Shown in pieces: positions 18,275 through 27,431 of a stretch of 64,000 nt of DNA. The notes beneath the pieces were generated by a model. That model saw nothing but the letters and a program-made list of their open reading frames with translations, was not told the origin of the DNA and ran no database searches. Each line of letters starts with the position of its first letter. The stretch's first letter is position 1. A program made the translations under genes and the position numbers. The stretch covers positions 1 to 64,000 of the forward strand of contig NZ_MUIO01000096.1 of the NCBI RefSeq assembly GCF_002087235.1. Direction: 5' to 3'. Source of the DNA: Pseudomonas floridensis. Lineage in GTDB: Bacteria; Pseudomonadota; Gammaproteobacteria; Pseudomonadales; Pseudomonadaceae.

Positions 18275-19179
18275 TTATTCAGAGTTTCCATGAGCATACG
18301 GGTTACGCCGCTTTGCCAGTCCGGCAAATGCAGAGAAAAGTTGTGGCGCAGCTTGTCTGTATTCAGACGCGAATTCAGTGGACGTTGCGCAGGTGTCGGG
18401 TATTCGGTGGTGCCGATTGGATTGATCGTTTCCACAGCCAGCGGTTCCCCATTCGCACGCGCAAAATCGATGACGAATTGGGCATACGCATGCCAGGAGA
18501 CTTCACCGGCCGGTGCCAGGTGATAAATGCCGCACAGTTCCGGACGCACCAGCGTCTGCTGCAACGCCGCGGTAGCAATATCTGCCAGAAGCTCCGCGCC
18601 TGTGGGCGCGCCGATCTGGTCGGCGATCACGTTCAGGCTTGGGCGATCCTTTGCAAGGCGCAACATCGTTTTGGCGAAGTTGTTGCCGCGTGCGGCATAG
18701 ACCCAACTGGTACGGAAAATCAGATGCTTGCAGCCCGATGCAGCGATCAGTTGTTCGCCTTCGAGTTTGGTCGCGCCGTAGTAGTTGACCGGTGAAACGC
18801 TGTCGGTCTCTTTCCAGGCCTGGCTGCCCGTGCCGTTGAACACGTAGTCGGTCGAGTAATGAACCAGCAATGCATCCAGCTGGCGGGCTTCTTCTGCCAG
18901 GACCTGGCTGGCGAGGGCGTTGACCGTATGGGCAAGCTCTCGCTCGGTTTCGGCCTTGTCCACGGCGGTATAGGCTGCGGCGTTCACAATCACCTGAGGT
19001 TGAACGCGACGAATCGTGTCCCGCAGCCCGTCCGGATTGGAGAGGTCGCCCGACACATCACCATAGGGGGATGAGATCGTATGACGATCCAGGGCAATCA
19101 CCTCGCCCAGAACGGCAAGCGAGCGTTGCAGCTCCCAGCCTACCTGACCGTTTTTACCCAGCAGAAGAATTTTCATCAT
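18271..19179 (-). CDS. rmlD: dTDP-4-dehydrorhamnose reductase
   Basis: 302-residue extended SDR with N-terminal KILLLGKNGQVGWELQRSL and the catalytic YYGATKLEGE motif. Catalyses the last step of dTDP-L-rhamnose synthesis. Its ATG overlaps the rmlB stop (ATGA) and its end overlaps rmlA. The epimerase rmlC, usually in the same operon, is not found in this window although RmlD needs its product. Confidence 0.95.
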   Translation of the reverse strand: MMKILLLGKNGQVGWELQRSLAVLGEVIALDRHTISSPYGDVSGDLSNPDGLRDTIRRVQPQVIVNAAAYTAVDKAETERELAHTVNALASQVLAEEARQLDALLVHYSTDYVFNGTGSQAWKETDSVSPVNYYGATKLEGEQLIAASGCKHLIFRTSWVYAARGNNFAKTMLRLAKDRPSLNVIADQIGAPTGAELLADIATAALQQTLVRPELCGIYHLAPAGEVSWHAYAQFVIDFARANGEPLAVETINPIGTTEYPTPAQRPLNSRLNTDKLRHNFSLHLPDWQSGVTRMLMETLNK

Positions 19180-20249
19180 TTATCGGCACGTGCTGTGTAG
19201 TTCTTGTCGATCCACTGCTGGTAGCTGCCACTTTTCACGTGAGCAACCCACTCAGGATTGTTGAGGTACCATTCGACGGTTTTGCGAATACCGGACTCGA
19301 AGCTTTCTTCCGGCACCCAGCCCAACTCGCGCTGGATCTTGCTGGCATCGATAGCGTAGCGCAGATCGTGGCCTGGGCGGTCCTGTACATAAGTGATCAG
19401 GCTGGCGTGCGGCAGATGGGCCGAGTCAGGACGCAACTGGTCGAGGAGGGCGCAGACGGTATGCACAACTTCGATGTTCTGCTTTTCGTTGTGACCGCCA
19501 ATGTTGTAGGTCTCGCCAATCTCGCCCTCGGTCACGACTTTGTATAGCGCCCGGGCGTGATCTTCGACGTACAGCCAGTCACGAACCTGATCGCCCTTGC
19601 CATAGATCGGCAGTGGCTTGCCTTCCAGCGCGTTGAGAATGATCAGTGGGATCAGTTTCTCGGGGAAGTGGCACGGGCCATAGTTATTCGAGCAGTTGGT
19701 CACCAGTGTCGGCAGGCCGTAAGTTCGGCTCCAGGCGCGTACCAGGTGATCGGAACTTGCCTTGCTGGCGGAGTAGGGCGAGCTTGGCTGGTAAGGCGTG
19801 GTCTCGGTGAACAGATCTTCCGGGCCTTCAAGGTCGCCGTACACTTCATCGGTGGAAATGTGGTGGAAGCGGAAGTTGCTCTTGCGGGCTTCGTCCAGCT
19901 GGTTCCAATAGGCGCGTGCTGCCTCAAGCAGCGTGTAGGTGCCAATGATGTTGGTCTGGATGAACTCGGACGGACCGGTGATGGAGCGGTCTACGTGAGA
20001 CTCGGCAGCCAGGTGCATGATCGCGTCCGGCTGGTGCTCCTGGAAGACCTTGTCGATTGCTTCCCGGTTGCAGATATCTACGTGCGCAAACGCATAGCGC
20101 TCGCTGTTTTCCACGGATTGAAGCGATTCAAGATTACCTGCGTAGGTAAGTTTGTCGACGTTGATGACCGAATCATTCGTGTTGGAAATGATATGGCGGA
20201 TAACTGCCGAACCAATGAAACCTGCACCACCTGTTACTAAGATCTTCAA
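19176..20249 (-). CDS. rmlB: dTDP-glucose 4,6-dehydratase
   Basis: 357-residue NAD-dependent extended SDR: KILVTGGAGFIGSAVIRHII, STDEVYGDLEG and catalytic YSASKASSDHL. Its product, dTDP-4-keto-6-deoxyglucose, is the branch point for rhamnose (RmlC/RmlD) and Fuc3NAc (cupin of the FdtD-like protein). I place the start at TTG 20249, which puts the conserved MKILVTGG at the N-terminus and has aaggtga about 8 bases before it; a GTG 12 bases upstream overlaps that site. First gene of the minus-strand polysaccharide transcript. Confidence 0.95.
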   Translation of the reverse strand: MKILVTGGAGFIGSAVIRHIISNTNDSVINVDKLTYAGNLESLQSVENSERYAFAHVDICNREAIDKVFQEHQPDAIMHLAAESHVDRSITGPSEFIQTNIIGTYTLLEAARAYWNQLDEARKSNFRFHHISTDEVYGDLEGPEDLFTETTPYQPSSPYSASKASSDHLVRAWSRTYGLPTLVTNCSNNYGPCHFPEKLIPLIILNALEGKPLPIYGKGDQVRDWLYVEDHARALYKVVTEGEIGETYNIGGHNEKQNIEVVHTVCALLDQLRPDSAHLPHASLITYVQDRPGHDLRYAIDASKIQRELGWVPEESFESGIRKTVEWYLNNPEWVAHVKSGSYQQWIDKNYTARADK

Positions 20250-20320
20250 GAGAGTATTCACCTTGGGTTATGACAAGGCTCTGCCCGGTCCGTGGAGTTA
20301 ATCGAGGATTATGTCGCAAT

Positions 20321-20344
20321 CCTTGAACGGCTACCTGAGTATTG
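20321..20344 (-). promoter_or_regulatory. weak JUMPstart/ops-like element
   Basis: In the rmlB leader, the minus strand reads ctcaggtagccgttcaagg. It matches 13 of 19 bases of the JUMPstart stretch CTCTGGTAGCTGTTAAGCC, which precedes many O-antigen operons and recruits RfaH. The complete ops core GGCGGTAG is not present, so this is only a candidate. Confidence 0.25.
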
Positions 20345-20385
20345 CGCACACAGGTCTGCGGATGGCGACAGTAAAGAGCGCATTT

Positions 20386-20414
20386 TACATAGAAAGATAT
20401 GCCATCCCCATCAA
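20386..20414 (-). promoter_or_regulatory. candidate promoter of the rmlBDA transcript
   Basis: On the minus strand ttgatg (20414-20409) is followed after 17 bases by tatgta, which continues into aaaat. It lies about 140 bases before rmlB and just beyond the ychF terminator. The -10 match is weak. Confidence 0.3.
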
Positions 20415-20439
20415 ATAATTCAGGGGCGGCAGAAATACA

Positions 20440-20463
20440 AAAGCCCCAGTGAATGGGGCTTTG
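20440..20463 (-). terminator. rho-independent terminator after ychF
   Basis: Inverted repeat aaagcccca / tggggcttt with a short loop, ending in tttt on the minus strand, about 50 bases past the ychF stop. It separates core genes from the polysaccharide locus. Confidence 0.75.
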
Positions 20464-20512
20464 CAGAAGACACTCGATTGAATGGATGAGGTCTTTGAAT
20501 ACCGGTCGCCGT

Positions 20513-21613
20513 TTACACGTTGAACCGGAAGTGCATCACATCACCGTCCTTGACGATGTATTCCTTGCCTTCCAGACGCCATTTGCCGGCTTCCTTGGCA
20601 CCCGGCTCGCCCTTGTACTGGATGAAGTCGTCGTAGGCGATGACCTCGGCGCGGATAAAGCCTTTTTCGAAGTCGGTGTGAATCACGCCGGCAGCCTGAG
20701 GTGCGGTCGCGCCAACGCGGACGGTCCAGGCGCGGACTTCTTCGACACCGGCGGTGAAATAGGTCTGCAGGTGGAGCATTTCGTAGCCTGCACGAATCAC
20801 ACGGTTCAGGCCGGGTTCTTCCAGGCCCAGGGCTTCGAGGAACATGTCTTTCTCTTCGCCGTCATCCAGCTCGGCGATTTCCGCTTCGATCTTGTTGCAG
20901 ACCGGCACCAGCATGGCGCCTTCTTCTTCGGCGATAGCGCGAACCACGTCCAGCAGCGGATTGTTCTCGAAACCGTCCTCAGCGACGTTGGCGATGTACA
21001 TGACCGGCTTGGTGGTCAGCAGGTGGAAGCCGCGAATGACGGCTTTCTCGTCGTTGCTCATGGACTTCATCAGGCTGCGTGCCGGCTTGCCTTCGGTGAA
21101 GTGGCTGATCAGTTGTTCGAGCAGGCCTTTCTGGACCACTGCGTCCTTGTCGCCGCCTTTGGCGTTGCGCGTGACTTTCTGCAGCTGTTTTTCGCAGCTG
21201 TCGAGGTCGGCGAAGATCAGTTCCAGATCGATGATCTCGATATCGCGCTTGGGGTCGACGCTGTTGGAGACGTGAATCACGTTCTCGTCTTCGAAGCAGC
21301 GCACCACATGAGCGATGGCGTCGGTTTCGCGGATGTTGGCCAGGAACTTGTTGCCCAGGCCTTCACCTTTCGAGGCACCTGCCACCAGACCGGCGATGTC
21401 GACGAACTCCATGGTGGTTGGCAGGATGCGCTTCGGGTTGACGATGGCGGCCAGCGCTGCGAGGCGCGGGTCGGGCATTGCCACGATGCCGCTGTTCGGC
21501 TCGATGGTGCAGAAGGGGAAGTTCTCGGCCGCGATACCCGATTTGGTCAGGGCGTTGAACAGGGTGGACTTGCCGACGTTAGGCAGGCCGACGATGCCGC
21601 AATTGAATCCCAT
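20513..21613 (-). CDS. ychF: ribosome-binding ATPase YchF (OLA1 family)
   Basis: 366 residues, the usual length. G1 motif GLPNVGKSTLFNAL, central coiled-coil insertion and C-terminal TGS domain ending KDGDVMHFRFNV. An Obg-related P-loop protein that binds ribosomes, prefers ATP and affects oxidative stress responses. Follows pth by 21 bases, the standard gammaproteobacterial pair. Confidence 0.97.
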   Translation of the reverse strand: MGFNCGIVGLPNVGKSTLFNALTKSGIAAENFPFCTIEPNSGIVAMPDPRLAALAAIVNPKRILPTTMEFVDIAGLVAGASKGEGLGNKFLANIRETDAIAHVVRCFEDENVIHVSNSVDPKRDIEIIDLELIFADLDSCEKQLQKVTRNAKGGDKDAVVQKGLLEQLISHFTEGKPARSLMKSMSNDEKAVIRGFHLLTTKPVMYIANVAEDGFENNPLLDVVRAIAEEEGAMLVPVCNKIEAEIAELDDGEEKDMFLEALGLEEPGLNRVIRAGYEMLHLQTYFTAGVEEVRAWTVRVGATAPQAAGVIHTDFEKGFIRAEVIAYDDFIQYKGEPGAKEAGKWRLEGKEYIVKDGDVMHFRFNV

Positions 21614-21634
21614 GGTGTTTCCCCTCGAGTGATG

Positions 21635-22219
21635 TCAGGCCTTCTGGCTGTGCAGGTTTTTCATCGCCCGGTTCCATTCACCGGCGAAGATATCCGGCAG
21701 CACGCCGAGGGCAAAGTCGATACTGGCGTCCAGCTTCTCCTGTTCGGCGCGCGGCGCTCGACCCAGGACAAAGCCGGACACTTTGCTGGCATCGCCCGGG
21801 TGGCCGATGCCAAGCCGCAAGCGATGAAATGTGTTCTGGTTGCCGAGCTGCGCGATGATGTCGCGCAGACCGTTATGGCCGCCATGGCCGCCGCCCACTT
21901 TGAGTTTGGCAACGCCCGGAGGCAGGTCCAGTTCGTCGTGCGCCACCAGTATCGAATCGACCGGGATGCGATAGAAGCCGACGAGTGCCGCCACGGCCTG
22001 GCCGCTGCGGTTCATGTACGTGGTGGGGATCAACAGACGAACATCCTGACCCTGATGCGAAAAGCGTCCGGTCAGGCCAAAGAATTTGCGCTCGGGAACG
22101 AGATTGACTCGTTGCGCCGCAGCAATACGCTCAACGAAAAGAGCCCCTGCGTTATGCCGGGTCTGTTCGTATTCAGCGCCTGGATTTCCCAGGCCAACGA
22201 TCAGTTGTATGGCGGTCAC
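21635..22219 (-). CDS. pth: peptidyl-tRNA hydrolase
   Basis: 194 residues. Releases tRNA from drop-off peptidyl-tRNA. Motifs: IQLIVGLGNPGAEYEQTRHN with the catalytic His, and the TTYMNRSGQ and GGHGGHNGLRD regions. The GTG at 22219 gives the family-typical start and has aaggaaggg about 8-10 bases ahead; a TTG 33 bases upstream adds an unconserved tail. Confidence 0.97.
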   Translation of the reverse strand: MTAIQLIVGLGNPGAEYEQTRHNAGALFVERIAAAQRVNLVPERKFFGLTGRFSHQGQDVRLLIPTTYMNRSGQAVAALVGFYRIPVDSILVAHDELDLPPGVAKLKVGGGHGGHNGLRDIIAQLGNQNTFHRLRLGIGHPGDASKVSGFVLGRAPRAEQEKLDASIDFALGVLPDIFAGEWNRAMKNLHSQKA

Positions 22220-22384
22220 GACAGGGGCCCTTCCTTTGGAGTTGTGGGTCAAACCGCTTGCGACAGCGGCAATGCGAACGAAAAATGCTCATTTACCATG
22301 ATGTAAACTCCGCGATCCCGCCCGCTTTGCCTGCTATCGCTCGCGATGTTTCCTGAGCAACTCCGACGTTACCAAGTAATGAAA

Positions 22385-22993
22385 TTACTCGGCAGCGCCA
22401 TCTTCTGCTTCGGTGTCTTCTGCAACAACGCGCGGTGCGTGGACGTTGGCGATTGCCAGGTCGGTACCGTGTGCCAGTGCAACGAACTCAACGCCTTTAG
22501 GAGCTTTCAGCTCGGACAGGTGAACGTTCGAACCTACTTCCAGCGCGCCCAGGTCAACTTCGATGAACTCAGGCAGGTCTTTCGGCAGGCAGGTCACTTC
22601 CAGTTCAGTGGTAGTGTGCGAGATCTCGCCGCCTTTCTTGACCGGAGCTTCTTCGTTGATGAAGTGGATCGGCACGATGGCGGTCAGTTTCTGGCCGGCA
22701 ATTACGCGCACGAAGTCAGCGTGCATCACGTGGCCTTTGGCCGGGTGACGCTGCAGCGCCTTGATCAGAACGTTTTGCTTTTTGCCAGCAACGTTCAGTT
22801 CGATGACGTGGCTGAAAGCAGCTTCGTTTTCGAGCAGCTTGGTCACTTCCTTGGCCAGCATGCTGATGGACTCAGGGGCTTTGTCGCCACCGTAGACAAC
22901 AGCTGGAACCAGGCTCGCGATACGACGCAGGCGGCGGCTCGCACCTTTCCCCAGGTCGGAACGCAGTTCAGCATTCAGAGTAAAATCGTTCAT
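22385..22993 (-). CDS. rplY: large ribosomal subunit protein bL25, long CTC form
   Basis: 202 residues: an N-terminal 5S-rRNA-binding L25 domain (FTLNAELRSDLGKGASRRLR) followed by the TL5/CTC beta domain and an acidic tail. ATG 22993 has ggagaaacaac upstream, and the extra N-terminal frame is not conserved. Lies between prs and pth, as in other pseudomonads. Confidence 0.96.
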   Translation of the reverse strand: MNDFTLNAELRSDLGKGASRRLRRIASLVPAVVYGGDKAPESISMLAKEVTKLLENEAAFSHVIELNVAGKKQNVLIKALQRHPAKGHVMHADFVRVIAGQKLTAIVPIHFINEEAPVKKGGEISHTTTELEVTCLPKDLPEFIEVDLGALEVGSNVHLSELKAPKGVEFVALAHGTDLAIANVHAPRVVAEDTEAEDGAAE

Positions 22994-23063
22994 GTTGTTT
23001 CTCCAAAATAACCACACTCGCAATGGCGTTTGCGACCAGCGCCAGAGCGATATGGGCAAAAAA

Positions 23064-23100
23064 GCCCCGCCCTGACCGAATGTCAGGGCGGGGCGCTTTT
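23064..23100 (-). terminator. strong hairpin between prs and rplY
   Basis: A perfect 13-bp stem gccccgccctgac / gtcagggcggggc with a 5-base loop, flanked by A- and T-runs so it can work in both directions. On the minus strand it lies after prs and before rplY. It probably reduces read-through or protects the prs 3' end. Confidence 0.8.
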
Positions 23101-23131
23101 CGTCGACGAAATGCAGGCTTCGGGCGAACCC

Positions 23132-24073
23132 TTAGCGGAACATCGCGCTGATCGATTCTTCGTTGCTGATGCGGCGAACCGCTTCGGCGACTACCGGTGC
23201 AATATCCAGTTGGCGGATACGGCTACAGGCTTGTGCTGCAGCGGACAACGGGATGGTGTTGGTCACCACCAGTTCATCCAGCACGGAATTTTCAATGTTT
23301 TCGATCGCCCGACCCGACAGCACAGGGTGTGTGCAGTAGGCAAAGACCTTGGCAGCGCCATGCTCTTTCAGGGCCTTGGCCGCGTGGCACAGTGTGCCGG
23401 CGGTATCGACCATGTCATCGACCAGAATACAGGTACGCCCTTCGACATCACCGATGATATGCATCACTTCGGAGTGATTGGCTTTCTCGCGGCGTTTGTC
23501 GATGATCCCGAGGTCGACGCCCAAGGATTTGGCGACAGCACGTGCACGCACGACGCCGCCGATATCCGGGGAAACGATCATCAGGTTTTCAAAGCGCTGG
23601 TCTTCGATGTCATCCACCAGAACGGGGGAGCCGTAGATGTTATCTACCGGAATATCGAAGAATCCCTGAATCTGGTCAGCATGAAGATCAACCGTGAGAA
23701 CACGATCGATACCCACCACGGTCAGCATATCGGCAACGACTTTCGCGCTGATCGCAACACGTGCGGAGCGCGGACGGCGATCCTGGCGGGCATAACCAAA
23801 GTAAGGAATCACAGCAGTGATTCGGGACGCTGAGGAGCGGCGGAAGGCATCAGCCATCACGACGAGTTCCATCAGGTTGTCATTTGTCGGAGCGCAGGTC
23901 GGCTGAATGATGAAGACGTCTTTACCGCGGACGTTTTCATTAATCTCAGTGCTGATTTCGCCGTCGGAGAACTTTCCAACAGAAACATCACCCAGTGGGA
24001 TATGCAGCTGACGTACTACACGCCGAGCGAGATCGGGGTTAGCATTCCCCGTAAAGACCATCATCTTGGACAC
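23132..24073 (-). CDS. prs: ribose-phosphate pyrophosphokinase
   Basis: 313 residues. Makes PRPP from ribose-5-phosphate and ATP, feeding purine, pyrimidine, His and Trp synthesis and the phosphoribosyltransferases encoded further along (upp, hpt). Visible: FSDGEISTEINENVRG, YFGYARQDRRPRSA, DLHADQIQGFFDIPVDN and the PRPP loop VDDMVDTAGT. GTG start. Confidence 0.97.
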   Translation of the reverse strand: MSKMMVFTGNANPDLARRVVRQLHIPLGDVSVGKFSDGEISTEINENVRGKDVFIIQPTCAPTNDNLMELVVMADAFRRSSASRITAVIPYFGYARQDRRPRSARVAISAKVVADMLTVVGIDRVLTVDLHADQIQGFFDIPVDNIYGSPVLVDDIEDQRFENLMIVSPDIGGVVRARAVAKSLGVDLGIIDKRREKANHSEVMHIIGDVEGRTCILVDDMVDTAGTLCHAAKALKEHGAAKVFAYCTHPVLSGRAIENIENSVLDELVVTNTIPLSAAAQACSRIRQLDIAPVVAEAVRRISNEESISAMFR

Positions 24074-24118
24074 GCGCAGTACCTAGAGGCTGAGGGTAAC
24101 CTGGATGAGTATAGAAAA

Positions 24119-24193
24119 TGGCAGGGGCGGCTGGATTCGAACCAACGCATGGCAGGATCAAAACCTGCTGCCTTACCGCTTGGCGACGCCCCT
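24119..24193 (-). tRNA. tRNA-Gln (anticodon UUG)
   Basis: 75 bases on the minus strand. Acceptor stem aggggcg pairs with cgcccct, followed by discriminator g and an encoded CCA. The anticodon loop ttttgat has anticodon TTG in a cagg/cctg stem, and the T-arm contains ggttcgaatcc. Sits between ispE and prs, as in other pseudomonads. Confidence 0.95.
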
Positions 24194-24230
24194 GTATTGA
24201 ATCAATCGAGTGCCTGGCACTCAATTCCTG

Positions 24231-25079
24231 CTACAGATTTTGAAGCTTGCGATGCAACATCGAGATGTTGCTTCCTTTCGCTACAAACCCTGTAAGGGTC
24301 TCTGTAAGAAGGGCCAAGACTTTATCAGCTTCAGCTTTGTTTGGGAAGGCCCCAAACACACAACTTCCAGTTCCGGTTAATTTTGCTTCGGTAAAATTAC
24401 CTAGCAAATTCAAAGCGTTACGTACTTCTGGGTAACGCCTCTCTACAACCGCTTTACAGTCATTTCGACTGTTTCCCTTGGGAACGGGGCGCACTTTAAT
24501 GGGAGGAGAGTCGCGTGTCAACAACGGATCTGAAAAAATTTCTGCTGTACTTACAGCGACTTGCGGAACAAGCACCAAATACCACGGTTCTTCCGGATTT
24601 ACGGGGGTCAGAATTTCCCCGACGCCTTCGGCAAAAGCCGCGTGGCCATGGACGAAAACCGGAACATCGGCACCCAGCGATAAACCGAGCGCGGCCAGGC
24701 GATCTTCATTCCAGCCGAGATTCCACAAATGATTCAGGCCGAGGAGTGTGGTTGCGGCGTCCGAGCTACCGCCGCCGATACCGCCGCCCATGGGCAGGCG
24801 TTTTTCCAGCCAGATATCCATTCCCAGCCCGCAACCTGACTGTTCTTGCAGCGCGCGGGCTGCCTTGACGATCAGATTGCTGTCATGGGGGACGCCGGGC
24901 ACTTCGGTCTGCAGGCGGATCTGGCCGTCTTCGCGAATGGCAAAACCCAGCTCGTCACCGTAGTCGAGAAACTGAAAGATCGTCTGCAGTTCGTGATAGC
25001 CGTCAGGCCGACGGCCCAGAATGTGCAGCATCAGGTTGAGTTTCGCCGGGGCAGGCAAGACCAGTTGAGGCGTATTCAT
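24231..25079 (-). CDS. ispE: 4-diphosphocytidyl-2-C-methyl-D-erythritol kinase
   Basis: 282-residue GHMP kinase of the MEP isoprenoid pathway. LVLPAPAKLNLMLHI carries the substrate Lys, and LPMGGGIGGGSSDAATTL is the ATP loop. ATG 25079, two bases after the lolB stop, gives the family-typical length; upstream in-frame sequence overlaps lolB and is not conserved. Confidence 0.96.
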   Translation of the reverse strand: MNTPQLVLPAPAKLNLMLHILGRRPDGYHELQTIFQFLDYGDELGFAIREDGQIRLQTEVPGVPHDSNLIVKAARALQEQSGCGLGMDIWLEKRLPMGGGIGGGSSDAATTLLGLNHLWNLGWNEDRLAALGLSLGADVPVFVHGHAAFAEGVGEILTPVNPEEPWYLVLVPQVAVSTAEIFSDPLLTRDSPPIKVRPVPKGNSRNDCKAVVERRYPEVRNALNLLGNFTEAKLTGTGSCVFGAFPNKAEADKVLALLTETLTGFVAKGSNISMLHRKLQNL

Positions 25080-25081
25080 GC

Positions 25082-25699
25082 TCACTGCCCCAGTTTGCGA
25101 GGCTGCCAGTCCTTGATGACCAGCGTCACATCGAGATCCTGGCCGTGCAACTTGACCCGCTCGGGCAGCCAATAGCCGTTCTGCTCCACATAACTGAGGT
25201 ATTCGACCTGCCAGCCGTCCTGATCGAGGCTGGCCAGACGACTGTCGCCGTCCAGCGTGACCTTGCTCTTGCTGTCAGGGGCGGGCAGGCCGCGCACCCA
25301 CCACACCAGGTGCGATACGGGAAGTCTCCAGCCTAATTGATCCTGCAACAGTTCTTCCGGCGTTTTGGCTTCGTAGCGGCCCTGATTGGCGACTTCCAGG
25401 GCCACCGCGCCGGGTCTGCCGGTCAGGCGTGCCGCGCCGCGTCCCAGAGGCCCGGACAGGCGGATATCATAATAATCCTGACGTTGCAGCCAGAACAGGG
25501 TGCCGCTGCCGGAGTCCTTCGGTGCCCGGATGCCCACCTTGCCGTTGATCTGCCAGCCATCGAGGCTGCTCAACTGTTGTTTGTGCTCGCGCCATTGCGC
25601 GGGATCGCCCTTGCCCTGAACCGCTTCGCGGGAGGTAAGACCGGCGCAGCCGGCGAGCAGGGCGATGAAGCTGAATACGATTACATGGCGCAAAAACAT
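25082..25699 (-). CDS. lolB: outer-membrane lipoprotein receptor LolB
   Basis: 205 residues. Signal peptide with lipobox LLAGC (Cys 18), then a LolB fold (WQINGKVGIR, GRGAARLTGRPGAV, LGWRLPVSHLVWWVRG). Receives lipoproteins from LolA and inserts them in the outer membrane. Directly between the TPR lipoprotein gene and ispE. Confidence 0.95.
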   Translation of the reverse strand: MFLRHVIVFSFIALLAGCAGLTSREAVQGKGDPAQWREHKQQLSSLDGWQINGKVGIRAPKDSGSGTLFWLQRQDYYDIRLSGPLGRGAARLTGRPGAVALEVANQGRYEAKTPEELLQDQLGWRLPVSHLVWWVRGLPAPDSKSKVTLDGDSRLASLDQDGWQVEYLSYVEQNGYWLPERVKLHGQDLDVTLVIKDWQPRKLGQ

Positions 25700-25703
25700 A
25701 ACG

Positions 25704-27431
25704 TCAAAGGGTCTCTGATCCGGTCAAGCGCCGCAGGGTGCTGCGCAGAATAGGGCTGTCGGGTTGTTGTTCCAGGGCTTTGGCCCAGACCTTGCGGGCT
25801 TCGCTCTGCTCGCCTTTGGCCCAGAGCACTTCGCCAAGGTGAGCGGCGACTTCGTGGTCCGGGAAGCGTTGGAGGGCCTGGCGCAGCAGGCGTTCGGCTT
25901 CGTCGAGATTGCCCATGCGGTAGTTTACCCAGCCCAGGCTGTCGAGAACGGCCGGATCGTCAGGGGTAATGGTGTGGGCTTTCTCGATCAGTGCCTTGGC
26001 TTCGGCATAGCGCGTGGTGCGGTCGGACAGCGTGTAGCCGAGCGCATTCAGGGCCATGGCGTTTTCCGGCTCGCGCTTGATGATGGCGCGCAGGTCCTTC
26101 TCCATCTGCGCCAGATCGCCACGTTTTTCAGCGAGCATGGCGCGGGTGTACAACAGATTGATGTCGTCCGGGTATTGCTTGAGCGCCTGGCTCAGCACTT
26201 GCCAGCCGCGATCGGCGTGGTCATTGCTGGTCAGGGTTTCGGCTTCGATCAGGAACAGCTGAATCGCGTACTCCGGCTGGGCCTCACGAGCCTCTGCCAG
26301 GCGTTTTGACGCCTCAGCCGCATTACCGTTGCCGATCAGGATGTCGCTCTGACGCAATTGCGCGGTCAAAAAATCAGCACCAGGCCCGACCTGAGCGTAT
26401 TCATCCAGCGCACTTTGCGGGTCATCGCGTTCTTCATGGATGCGGCCCAGATTCAAATGCGCCGAATCGACGTGAGCGCCACGGGCGATCAATTCTTCAA
26501 GATAACCTGCTGCTTCATCCCAGGCCTTGGCCTCCAGGCAGACCAGTGCCAGTGAGAAACGCAGGTCGTCATCGTCGGGATACTGCTGCAACAGGCTCGA
26601 AAACTGTACCTTGGCGTCGTTCATGCGGTTCTGTTCGACCAGCATGCGGGCGTAAGTCAGGCGCAGACGTTTGTCATCCGGGTATTTCTTGATGCTCTTT
26701 TCCAGAATCGGCAACGCTTCCTTGCCACGGCCCATGCTTTGCAGCAGACGGGTGCGCAGCAGGATCGGCGCAACTTCACCTTCCTTCGGCGGGTTGTCCT
26801 CAAGCAACTTGAGTGATTGCTCGGAATCGCCATTCTGTTGCAGCAGCAGGGCCTTGCCGAAGATCAGCTGACCATTGTTGGGGTATTTGCCCAGCAGTCG
26901 TTCGAAGCTCTTGAGCAGACCATTGCGCGTATCGGAATCGGTTTCCGCAGCGGACAGCGCCAGGAAATCGAAATGTGTGTCGCCCTGACCCTGCAAGACT
27001 TTTTCCATGTACCTCATGGAATCGTCATAACGACCTGCCCGCGCCAGTTGAATCGCGGCAGCGCGCTGCGCTTCGAGATTTTTCGTGTCATTTCTGGCCC
27101 AGATCAGCGCCGTATCCAGGGCCGACTGATCGGCGCCCATGTATTCGGCAATCCGATAGGCCCGCTCGGAAACACCCGGGTCCTGCGTCTTGATCGCCTG
27201 GGTCACGTAATTATCCAGGGCGATATCGAAACGGTTGCGCTGGCCAGCCAGTTCCGCGCTCAGCAGGCTGACGAAGGTGTCCTGAGTGAACGAACCATAC
27301 ACCTGCGGCTTTTCTGGCGGCGCAGGCGGGGTGTCTTTCTGCGCAGTGTCGGGCTGCGACGAAACGGGGGTCATGGACTGACAGCCGCCTAGAAAGGCAA
27401 GGGCGAGGAACAACGCGGAGAATCTATTCAT
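25704..27431 (-). CDS. tetratricopeptide-repeat outer-membrane lipoprotein
   Basis: 575 residues. Signal peptide with lipobox FLGGC, a Pro-rich linker, then many TPR helices to the end (NSLGYTLSDRTTRYAEAKAL-type units; ALNALGYTLSDR and VLDSLGWVNYRMGNLDEA are clearest). Homologues share the place between hemA and lolB in Pseudomonas. TPR proteins of this type act as scaffolds, possibly in envelope assembly, but the role is not established. ATG 27431; the 64 codons upstream overlap the divergent promoter region. Confidence 0.88.
   Translation of the reverse strand: MNRFSALFLALAFLGGCQSMTPVSSQPDTAQKDTPPAPPEKPQVYGSFTQDTFVSLLSAELAGQRNRFDIALDNYVTQAIKTQDPGVSERAYRIAEYMGADQSALDTALIWARNDTKNLEAQRAAAIQLARAGRYDDSMRYMEKVLQGQGDTHFDFLALSAAETDSDTRNGLLKSFERLLGKYPNNGQLIFGKALLLQQNGDSEQSLKLLEDNPPKEGEVAPILLRTRLLQSMGRGKEALPILEKSIKKYPDDKRLRLTYARMLVEQNRMNDAKVQFSSLLQQYPDDDDLRFSLALVCLEAKAWDEAAGYLEELIARGAHVDSAHLNLGRIHEERDDPQSALDEYAQVGPGADFLTAQLRQSDILIGNGNAAEASKRLAEAREAQPEYAIQLFLIEAETLTSNDHADRGWQVLSQALKQYPDDINLLYTRAMLAEKRGDLAQMEKDLRAIIKREPENAMALNALGYTLSDRTTRYAEAKALIEKAHTITPDDPAVLDSLGWVNYRMGNLDEAERLLRQALQRFPDHEVAAHLGEVLWAKGEQSEARKVWAKALEQQPDSPILRSTLRRLTGSETL

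Noticed and set aside
20453..22306. 617-codon open frame on the plus strand
   Set aside because: Antisense shadow of ychF and pth, caused by high GC third positions.
24119..24193. tRNA-Gln as an integration site for a mobile island
   Set aside because: Flanking genes ispE and prs keep the standard order; no integrase or direct repeat is visible.
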